Assembly: GCA_964571815.1 (NCBI GenBank)
Contig: CAZNDN010000109.1
Span: 1-13,875 of the forward strand
Source of the DNA: CAZNDN01 sp964571815
Lineage (GTDB): Bacteria > Fibrobacterota > Chitinivibrionia > Chitinivibrionales > WJKA01
Length of the DNA stretch: 13,875 nt
Direction: 5' to 3'
The notes beneath the pieces are model-generated. The model saw only the letters and a program-made list of their open reading frames with translations, was not told the origin of the DNA and searched no databases. The translations under genes were made by a program, and so were the position numbers. Below, one piece after another: positions 1 to 6,533 of this stretch; within the stretch, counting starts at the first letter, position 1, and each line of letters starts with the position of its first letter.

Positions 1-55
1 CACGGGGGACCGAGGTGCACCTCGATTTCATTGAGCGCCGCTCTTCGGGCTCTTG
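1..55. repeat. Partial copy of the dispersed ~250-base intergenic repeat
   Basis: This stretch matches 13481-13535 and 13736-13790 at about 50 of 55 positions by eye, without gaps. Only the distal part of the unit is present, because the window begins inside it. After base 55 the similarity is lost; the following bases contain a loose repeat of 'ttgtcctt' (about 58-82). Nothing else is recognised up to the first gene except an AT-rich patch near 133-141 (tactatatt) that could be a -10 region but has no convincing -35 partner. Confidence 0.85.
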
Positions 56-207
56 TTCTTTGTCCTTAGCACCTTGTCCTTCGCCCCCGGGGCTCGCACT
101 CCGCGGTCAATCCGGCACTTCCAACAGGCGTCTACTATATTTCTTCATTCAGTCTCAAAGCCGGCCGGCGGTATGAAGCCAATCGTACTCGGGGAGAGGA
201 GTCCGAT

Positions 208-885
208 GTGAACGTTATTGAAATCCGCGGCGTGACCAGGGATTATGCCCTGGGAAAGACCACGGTGCACGCCCTGCGCGGTGTCGATCTCGACATTGCC
301 CGGGGTGACCTGCTGAGTATTGTCGGGCCCTCGGGCAGCGGCAAGACCACCCTGCTGAACGTGATCGGGTGTATCGACCGGGCGACCGCCGGCAGGGTCA
401 GCGTGCACGGCCGGGACGTGACCGCTCTGAACGACAAACAGATCACCGACTTGCGGCTCCACCGGATCGGGTTCATATTCCAGACGTTCAACCTGATACC
501 GGTACTCACCGCGCTGGAAAACGTGGAGTTTCCGATGCTGCTGATGAAGAAGCTGTCGCGGCCGGAGCTGCGCAAGCGCGCGACGAGTCTTCTGGAGCTG
601 GTCGGTTTGTCGGAGTACCTGACGCACCGGCCGGCCGAACTCTCGGGCGGTCAGCGGCAGCGCGTGGCCATTGCGCGGGCCCTGGTGACCGAGCCGGATA
701 TCGTGCTGGCCGACGAGCCGACCGCCAACCTGGATTCGCACACCGGCGCGCAGATTCTCAATATCATGAAAGAGATGAACGAGCGGCTTGCCACCACGTT
801 CATTTTCTCCACGCACGACGCCAACGTGTTGACCTATGCAAAGAATGTGGTGACGATCCACGACGGGCTGATCGAAGAGAACTGA
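208..885 (+). CDS. ABC transporter ATP-binding protein, LolD/MacB family
   Basis: Cytoplasmic ATPase that would power the two permeases encoded directly downstream. All ABC motifs are intact in 225 residues: Walker A GPSGSGKTT (40-48), Q-loop Gln92, signature LSGGQRQR (145-152), Walker B with catalytic Glu, IVLADEPT (165-172), and H-loop His203. The length and the segment FNLIPVLTALENVEFPM after the Q-loop are typical of the LolD/MacB/FtsE-like group, which works with FtsX-fold permeases by mechanotransmission rather than by moving substrate through a membrane channel. The start is GTG, chosen because GAGGA lies about 8 bases upstream (around 196-200); the overlapping ATG at 206 runs straight into a stop. 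The gene ends 4 bases before the next start, so it is translated as part of an operon. Substrate cannot be read from the ATPase. Family assignment is firm; Lol versus Mac versus another branch is inferred from the neighbours. Confidence 0.95.
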   Translation: MNVIEIRGVTRDYALGKTTVHALRGVDLDIARGDLLSIVGPSGSGKTTLLNVIGCIDRATAGRVSVHGRDVTALNDKQITDLRLHRIGFIFQTFNLIPVLTALENVEFPMLLMKKLSRPELRKRATSLLELVGLSEYLTHRPAELSGGQRQRVAIARALVTEPDIVLADEPTANLDSHTGAQILNIMKEMNERLATTFIFSTHDANVLTYAKNVVTIHDGLIEEN

Positions 886-889
886 AACC

Positions 890-2413
890 ATGCCGATTAT
901 CGTCAAGATTGCCTGGCGCAACCTCGGGCGCCACAGGGGAAAGAGCCTGATCGTGGGTACGATTCTTTTCCTCGGCGCAACGGTCATGACGGTCGGCACC
1001 GCGGTGACCACCGGCATGAACAGAGGCTTGCGGAAGAATATTGTCGGGGGTTTCACGGGCGATCTGGTGCTGATGTCGAAAAAGAATCAAAGCAGCAACG
1101 TGTTTCTCAATGCGATGGGCGCCGCGGTGGAGCCTTTGCCCGACTACGCGGCGATCAAGGAGCTGCTCGGCCGGCAGGAGTTTGTCGGCTCGTTCATGCC
1201 GATCGGCAAGGGACTGGCCATGGTGCTCAACGAAGCGGGAGGGCCGATGGACGGGGCCTTTGTGCTGGGGGTCGACATGAAGCAGTACACGAGCTTCTTT
1301 CCCGACAACCTCCGGCTGCTTCAGGGCGCATGGCCGGCGCCCGGGGAGGAAGGGGTGCTGCTTGCGACCGGGGCGCAGAAGATGTTCACGACCTCCATGG
1401 GAGTATTCTTCATGCCCGAATCGACCGACGTCGACACGTCGATCATGCCCGAAAATGCCCGGGAGATTATCGACCGGCTTACGATTAAGCGCACGATGGT
1501 GTTCATGGGGTTCAGCGACGACAACACGAGCACCGATGTTCGTCTTCCGGTGCGCGGACTTGTCAAGTATCGCTCGCTGAACACCATCTGGGGCGTGTTC
1601 ATCCTGATGGATATCGAATCGTTCCGGCGGTGCATGGGGTACGTGTCGGCGACGTATGGGAGTGTGGAGATCCCGGAAGAGAACGAAGCGCTGCTTGCGG
1701 GGGACACGGACGACATGGACGAGCTGTTTGCCGAAGATAACCTGCTGGTGGACAACCGGCGGGAATCACCGTCGGCCGTCTACCGGAGTCATGACGGTAC
1801 GGAGGGGCACGAGATCGATATCGATGCCGGCACCTGGAACCTGGTATTGGTCAAACTCGGCGGGGGAGCGGCGGGGGACGAGGCCGCGGCACGGCTCAAC
1901 GATCTTTTCGAGAAGCGAGGAGTGAATGTGCGGGCCGTGGAGTGGCACGAAGCTATCGGGACGATCGGCTCCATGGCCATGCTGATCAAGACCGCCCTTT
2001 TTGTGTTTGTCATGCTGCTGTTTTTCGTGGCGATCGTTATCATCATCAACACCCTCACCATGACCGCCCTGGAGCGCACGCCCGAGATCGGCATGATGCG
2101 TGCGATCGGGGCCCGCAAAGGATTTATCGGCTCCATGTTTGTTGCCGAGACTTCGCTGCTGGCATCGTTTTTCGGCGCGATCGGGATCGGCGCCGGATGG
2201 GTGCTGGTGACCATCCTGCGGCTTATGAGGATTACCACCGACAACGACATGATTCAGCTTCTCTACGGCGGCGACAGGTTCGCCCCGTATCTGACACCCG
2301 GCGACCTGGGCCTTGCGGTTCTGCAACTGGCCCTTGTCGCGGCAATTGCCGTCGTGTATCCCCTGATCGTTGCCCGCAATATTACACCCCTTGATGCGGT
2401 CACGCGGGAGTAG
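890..2413 (+). CDS. FtsX/MacB-fold ABC permease, first of two (LolC/E-like)
   Basis: Inner-membrane permease of 507 residues with the usual topology: one N-terminal membrane helix (about 18-41), a large periplasmic domain (about 42-360), then three C-terminal helices (about 363-388, 412-445, 472-495) forming the FtsX domain. The coupling-helix region ERTPEIGMMRAIGA (395-408) is the conserved contact to the ATPase. At 507 residues it is about 100 longer than typical LolC/LolE or MacB-like permeases. The extra length lies in the periplasmic part: an insertion around 170-220 and an acidic stretch around 262-315 rich in Asp and Glu. The start ATG lies 4 bases after the ATPase stop and has only a weak upstream purine run, so translational coupling is likely. 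No fused ATPase domain is present, unlike true MacB. Lipoprotein or lipid release is inferred from context. Confidence 0.92.
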   Translation: MPIIVKIAWRNLGRHRGKSLIVGTILFLGATVMTVGTAVTTGMNRGLRKNIVGGFTGDLVLMSKKNQSSNVFLNAMGAAVEPLPDYAAIKELLGRQEFVGSFMPIGKGLAMVLNEAGGPMDGAFVLGVDMKQYTSFFPDNLRLLQGAWPAPGEEGVLLATGAQKMFTTSMGVFFMPESTDVDTSIMPENAREIIDRLTIKRTMVFMGFSDDNTSTDVRLPVRGLVKYRSLNTIWGVFILMDIESFRRCMGYVSATYGSVEIPEENEALLAGDTDDMDELFAEDNLLVDNRRESPSAVYRSHDGTEGHEIDIDAGTWNLVLVKLGGGAAGDEAAARLNDLFEKRGVNVRAVEWHEAIGTIGSMAMLIKTALFVFVMLLFFVAIVIIINTLTMTALERTPEIGMMRAIGARKGFIGSMFVAETSLLASFFGAIGIGAGWVLVTILRLMRITTDNDMIQLLYGGDRFAPYLTPGDLGLAVLQLALVAAIAVVYPLIVARNITPLDAVTRE

Positions 2414-2422
2414 GAGTTCGGG

Positions 2423-4186
2423 ATGCTCACAACAATCGCGCTGATCAGCCTCCGCAACCTCGTGCGTCAGAGACGCCGCAGTATCCTGCTGGGCATTGCC
2501 GTCGCGTTCGGCGCGATGATTCTGGTGACCGCGCACTCGTTCTCGCGGGGGATCTCCGATGTTCTGTTCAACCGGATTATTGTTTACGTCTCCGGCCATA
2601 TCAGCATCAACTTTGCCGAACGCGGCAACTATTTCCGCCAGATTTTCTACGACCGGGAGCGGATCGCGGAGATTGTCCAGAACACTATCCCTTCGGTTAC
2701 CTCCCGCGAGGAGTCGATCGGCGCGCTGGGAAGAGGTATCGGCAAGGGCAAGGCCGACAACCTGGTTATTGTAGGAATCGATCTGCGGGCCGAGATGAGC
2801 AGGGAAGAGGTGGAGCGGGCGGAACAGAACTTTGCCATGGTCGAAGGCTCCTTTGAGGATCTTGCCGACAGTTCGGTCGGGACGCCGGTGCTGATCGCCC
2901 GCAAGAAAGCCGAGTACCTCAATCTGGGCATGGGCGATATCCTGAAAGTCCGCTTCACCAATGTCATGGGCAGGCAGCAGGCCGCCCGGCTGACCGTGGT
3001 GGGAATTTTCGAGCCGGCCAATGCGTTCATGGCGTTTCCGGTTTTCGTTGAATTGCGCTATCTCAAGCCCCTGATGGGCTACGGGGAGCATCATACGCCG
3101 CCGATCTACGTCACTATCGAACATCCCCGAAGAGACGCGGCGCGGCTTGCCGATTCGCTCCACGCACGCCTCCAGCCGAAAACCGCCGTGCTTCCGGCGC
3201 GCCTTGACGCTGTCCCGGGAGGGCCGGTCCTCCCGGTATTCGGGTTCAACGACGACAGCACTTCGATGCATGTTCTGGATTCGATGCTCGCCATCTCCGG
3301 CGGTAGCCTTGACGGGGAGAGCATGCTTGTCAATACTGTTGCCGCCCGCAGGTACGGGATCGCAACCGGTGACACAGTGCGGTACTCCTTTGTGTGCAAG
3401 CACGATTCCGCCCGCCATGGCGGGGAATTTGTTGTGAGCGGCACGGTTTCGATTCCGGCCTGCACCGCCGCCGTTGCGCTGCTCAATCCGACCGATTTCT
3501 ATGCCCGGTACTACCCCCGGTGGCCCGACGGGGAAGAGGCGTGGAGGGATGTCTGCGGGTTCGCTTCGCGGGAGCATCCCCTGGTTGCGGCCGGTGTCGT
3601 TGCCCCCCAGTGGGAGCTGATGGAGCGTTCGCGGAGCACGAAAGAAGCGCAGCAGCGGTTCAGGGATATGGCGGCGATGGACTCCAAAGCGGTGGTGATC
3701 GACGTGCGGTCAATGTACGAAACCGCCGGCGCGGTGCTGCAGCTTGAGCAGGCGCTCAACCTGATTACGCTCACGGCGGTACTGGTGCTGTTCTTTATCA
3801 TTCTCACAGGTGTGGTCAATACGCTGCGCATGGCGGTGCGGGAGCGCACGCGGGAGATCGGCACGATTCGCTCGATCGGTATGCAGCGAAGCGATGTGCG
3901 GTCGCTGTTTCTGCTCGAAGCGGTCTTTCTGGCCTTTTTCGCATCGGTCGCCGGCACGGTCGGCGCGCTGGGGCTGATGGAGGTGCTGAAGCTGTTCACG
4001 TTTGACGCGGGCGAGAACCCGCTGGGAATGGTACTGGTCAACGGCCGGCTCCATTTCGCTCCGTCGCCGGTCTCCATCCTGGTGTTCATCGCGCTGATAT
4101 GCCTGATTACCGCCCTGACCGCCTGGGGGCCGGCCCGCCGGGCCGCAACCATGCAGCCGTCAAACGCGCTGCGCACATTCGAATAA
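2423..4186 (+). CDS. FtsX/MacB-fold ABC permease, second of two, with enlarged periplasmic domain
   Basis: Inner-membrane partner permease of 587 residues. Membrane helices lie near 18-38, 442-468, 492-525 and 548-570; the ATPase-contact segment ERTREIGTIRSIGM is at 474-487. The periplasmic domain (about 40-440) is unusually large. Two stretches look like copies of one module: about 153-219 (VLIARKKAEYLNLGMGD, then VVGIFEPANAFMAFPV) and about 299-362 (MLVNTVAARRYGIATGD, then VSGTVSIPACTAAVAL). Each has an 'Ala-x-x-(Tyr/Leu)-x-(Leu/Ile)-x-x-GD' helix-turn followed by a strand pair, the pattern found once in ordinary MacB-type periplasmic domains. TAGGAG six bases before the ATG is a good ribosome binding site; the gap from the previous stop is 9 bases. 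Two unlike permeases with one ATPase fit a heterodimer of the LolC/LolE kind. Function beyond this is inference. Confidence 0.92.
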   Translation: MLTTIALISLRNLVRQRRRSILLGIAVAFGAMILVTAHSFSRGISDVLFNRIIVYVSGHISINFAERGNYFRQIFYDRERIAEIVQNTIPSVTSREESIGALGRGIGKGKADNLVIVGIDLRAEMSREEVERAEQNFAMVEGSFEDLADSSVGTPVLIARKKAEYLNLGMGDILKVRFTNVMGRQQAARLTVVGIFEPANAFMAFPVFVELRYLKPLMGYGEHHTPPIYVTIEHPRRDAARLADSLHARLQPKTAVLPARLDAVPGGPVLPVFGFNDDSTSMHVLDSMLAISGGSLDGESMLVNTVAARRYGIATGDTVRYSFVCKHDSARHGGEFVVSGTVSIPACTAAVALLNPTDFYARYYPRWPDGEEAWRDVCGFASREHPLVAAGVVAPQWELMERSRSTKEAQQRFRDMAAMDSKAVVIDVRSMYETAGAVLQLEQALNLITLTAVLVLFFIILTGVVNTLRMAVRERTREIGTIRSIGMQRSDVRSLFLLEAVFLAFFASVAGTVGALGLMEVLKLFTFDAGENPLGMVLVNGRLHFAPSPVSILVFIALICLITALTAWGPARRAATMQPSNALRTFE

Positions 4187-4201
4187 TCCGGGAGTATTGC
4201 C

Positions 4202-4957
4202 GTGAAAATACCGACGCTTGCACTGCTTCTCTGCACCGCAGTTTTCGCCGAGCTTCCTTCGGGGAAGGCGATCCTGCGGAAGATCGACGTCAATCAGCGG
4301 ATGGGTACGGATATCAAGGCGCGGGTCGTGGTGACGCAGAAGGAAGTCGACCAGGGGACGAAAGTTATCGAAATGATGTACTACCGCCGGGATTCGGACA
4401 ATTCGTTTCTTATTGTCATGGTCGCGCCTCCGCCGGAAAAGGGTAACGGCTACCTGCGCGTGGGAGACAACTTCTGGATGTATCGCAAGAACACCAGGAC
4501 GTTTCAGCATGTCAACCGCGACGAGAGTATCGGGGGGTCCGACGCGACCGCGCAGGATTTCGAGACGCGCAACCTGACCGAACTGTACACGCCCGCCGAA
4601 GACTCCGCCGGAGGCGAGATTGTCGGGGAGGAGATGTTGGGCAGGATCCCGGTCTACCGTATGCGCGTGACCGCGCGGGTGAGGGATGTGTCCTATCCGG
4701 AGAAGATCTACTGGGTGCGGAAAGAGTCGTTCCTGCCGCTGAAAGAGCAGGCGTTCTCGGGCTCCGGCACCCTGATGCTGACCACGTACTATCTCAACTA
4801 CACCGAAATCGACGGCAGGTATGTGCCGGTGAAGCAGTTGTACGTGGATGAGTTCGAGAAAGGGAACAAGACAATCGTTGAGATCTCCGGAATCTCGCTG
4901 GAGGAGCTGGACGATGCGATCTTCACGAAAGCGTATCTGGAAAACCTCAGCAAGTAG
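4202..4957 (+). CDS. LolA-like periplasmic outer-membrane lipoprotein-sorting protein
   Basis: Protein of 251 residues with a clear signal peptide (hydrophobic 5-16, cleavage probably after Ala17 or a nearby small residue), so it acts in the periplasm. The mature part has the LolA/LolB half-barrel pattern of alternating strands. It resembles the branch annotated as 'outer membrane lipoprotein-sorting protein' (LolA_like) that is often found beside RND/MMPL exporters: ARVVVTQKEVDQGTK near 40-54, then VAPPPEKGNGYLRVGDNFWMY near 74-94, then a strand ladder to 230. Such proteins carry hydrophobic cargo in the cavity of the half-barrel. The start is GTG with GGGAG about 7 bases upstream; the gap from the permease stop is 15 bases. 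Sitting between an ABC permease pair and an outer-membrane barrel, it is the natural shuttle of the system. Whether the cargo is a lipoprotein, a lipid or another amphiphile is not shown. Confidence 0.85.
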   Translation: MKIPTLALLLCTAVFAELPSGKAILRKIDVNQRMGTDIKARVVVTQKEVDQGTKVIEMMYYRRDSDNSFLIVMVAPPPEKGNGYLRVGDNFWMYRKNTRTFQHVNRDESIGGSDATAQDFETRNLTELYTPAEDSAGGEIVGEEMLGRIPVYRMRVTARVRDVSYPEKIYWVRKESFLPLKEQAFSGSGTLMLTTYYLNYTEIDGRYVPVKQLYVDEFEKGNKTIVEISGISLEELDDAIFTKAYLENLSK

Positions 4958-4984
4958 CACCGCATCCGATTTGCGGGGCGTCGA

Positions 4985-6331
4985 ATGAGACCGCTGATGA
5001 ACCGTGAGAAGCTGCGTATCCTCCGCGGTGCCGTAGCCGTTATCCTCGTTCCAGCGCTCCGGCCGGGAGCGGGTGAGGAGATCGATGAGGACGCCCTGTT
5101 CGGGGACACGTCGATCATGGTGGAGACCGAGCGGTTGACGGAAGAGAATCCGGTGGTTGACGAGCGCGAAGAGAAGAGCGTCGGGCTCTCGGGCAGGGTA
5201 ACCGCGTCAAGCGGCGCACACCTGAGCCGGGCATGGTTTGCCGGGGCGGACGAGGATGTTGGATGGGACAACACCTCACTTGCCGCGGCGGTGCTGACCG
5301 GTCTGGAAGGCGATATCCGTCTGCCTCATTCGGTGAAATCGTATGTTACGGCCGACATGGTATACCGAAGCCCTGATGACTCGGCGACGGTTCACCTGCG
5401 GGAGATGTTTCTTGATTTCAACGCCGACTACGCGGTGTTTGTCCGGGTGGGGAAGCAGATCCTGCAGTGGGGAAGAGGGTATTTCTTCAACCCGGTTGAC
5501 CTTGTCAACGTCGAGAAGACGCGGTTTTTCGATGAACTGACCGGGCGGGAGGGCGCGATGGGGATCAAGGCCCACGCACCGTTCGGCACACGGGTGAATC
5601 TGTATTCCTTTGTCGATTTGGGACGTGTCTCACGGCTGGACAGCGTAGCGGGCGCGGTGAAAGCCGAACTGCTCGTCGGGGCCACGGAGTGCGCCGTGTC
5701 CCTCTGGGGCAGACAGGGAGAAGATCCGGTCTACGGGTTTGATTTCTCCAGTCGGCTCGGGAATTTTTCGATCCTGGGCGAAGCCGCGCTGCATCAGGGT
5801 ATCGATACCTTCTCGGTTGTGCAAAGCGAGTCGGGACCGCTGGTTCGCCGCGAGAGTGCGGCCTGGGCGCCGCGGGTATCCCTGGGCGCCGGACGGTGGC
5901 TTGATTTCGGGAATATCAGCGACCGGATCATGGTCAACGTGGAAGGCTATTACAATCACGTGGGGAAGGACATGCGCGATCTCTCCTCGTTCCTGCCCCC
6001 GGATTTCGATCCTCAGGACCCGGCTCAAATCGAGGAGCTGCTCAGCTACGTTCCCGCCGAGGCCCTTGCGCTGAACACAATCTCGCGATGGTACGCCGCG
6101 ACCTTCGTCACTATCGCACGGTTTGTCGTAACCGACATGAGCTTCTCGGCAAGCCTTTTGTACAATATCAACCAGCGGTGCGCCCAACTGACCGGCGGAC
6201 TTCACTACGCGACCCTCCACGATCTCTCCTTTGATCTGCTGATCAACGGCTTTGCCGGGGGCGACTATACCGAGTATACCCTCTGGGGCCGGGCATTGTC
6301 GGTGGAGACTCGGGCGGGAATCGTTTTTTGA
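4985..6331 (+). CDS. Outer-membrane beta-barrel protein, DUF1302/porin-like
   Basis: Protein of 448 residues. A basic N-terminus and hydrophobic 14-25 make a signal peptide, probably cleaved near 30. An acidic linker follows (31-65, including DEDALFGD at 34-41), then many alternating amphipathic strands to the end. The last residue is Phe in LSVETRAGIVF, the usual C-terminal signal for BamA insertion. The block RVGKQILQWGRG..FNPVD (154-172) matches the 'GxQxxxWGxG, NPxD' signature seen in DUF1302-like and alginate-export-like barrels; some DUF1302 proteins are linked with LolA_like proteins in exporter operons. The gap from the LolA-like gene is 27 bases, with no strong ribosome binding site before the ATG; a second Met at residue 5 is an alternative start. 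It probably receives what the carrier delivers, or gives it an exit. Barrel assignment is solid; the exact family is less sure. Confidence 0.82.
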   Translation: MRPLMNREKLRILRGAVAVILVPALRPGAGEEIDEDALFGDTSIMVETERLTEENPVVDEREEKSVGLSGRVTASSGAHLSRAWFAGADEDVGWDNTSLAAAVLTGLEGDIRLPHSVKSYVTADMVYRSPDDSATVHLREMFLDFNADYAVFVRVGKQILQWGRGYFFNPVDLVNVEKTRFFDELTGREGAMGIKAHAPFGTRVNLYSFVDLGRVSRLDSVAGAVKAELLVGATECAVSLWGRQGEDPVYGFDFSSRLGNFSILGEAALHQGIDTFSVVQSESGPLVRRESAAWAPRVSLGAGRWLDFGNISDRIMVNVEGYYNHVGKDMRDLSSFLPPDFDPQDPAQIEELLSYVPAEALALNTISRWYAATFVTIARFVVTDMSFSASLLYNINQRCAQLTGGLHYATLHDLSFDLLINGFAGGDYTEYTLWGRALSVETRAGIVF

Positions 6332-6377
6332 CTACAATCAACTGAAGGAACACTCAATCACCGAGAGGAGTTGATCC

Positions 6378-6533
6378 ATGGGAACCAGTGAAAATCTCGC
6401 CGCGGCATTGGCCGGCGGACATAACCGATTCCTCCGGTCAGTTCCCCCCGTTGTTTCTCTCGACGCGGAAATCCTCCGCCGGAACTGTCTTGTGCGGATG
6501 TGCGGGCCCTCTACCGAACCGGCCAAAGCGTGA
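6378..6533 (+). pseudogene. Short frame with rubrerythrin-like N-terminus, probable gene remnant
   Basis: A 51-codon frame begins at an ATG with a strong ribosome binding site (GAGAGGAG, 7 bases upstream). Its first residues, MGTSENLAAALAG, look like the start of rubrerythrin or a related ferritin-like protein, where 'ENLxxAFAGESQANxxY' is usual. From residue 14 the resemblance fades: the Glu of the first iron-binding motif is replaced (AGGHNRFL) and no further ferritin-like helix follows. The frame ends by running into the 3' end of the opposing beta-helix gene. I read this as the 5' end of a lost rubrerythrin gene left with its translation signal. It could instead be a real 51-residue peptide, or chance. 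The homology is judged by eye on 13 residues only. Confidence 0.35.
6439..6487. repeat. Nested inverted repeat between convergent genes
   Basis: CAGTTCC (6439-6445) pairs with GGAACTG (6481-6487), and inside it GCGGA (6465-6469) pairs with TCCGC (6475-6479) around a 5-base loop. No T-run follows on either strand, so it is not a standard intrinsic terminator. It could slow or protect transcripts from the two converging units. It lies inside the rubrerythrin-like remnant. Confidence 0.4.

Noticed and set aside
1766..3577. Long open frame on the minus strand opposite the two permease genes (603 codons)
   Set aside because: It is antisense to two well-supported permeases, rich in Arg, His and Pro, has no recognisable domain, and spans the boundary of two genes. 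This is expected in GC-rich coding DNA.
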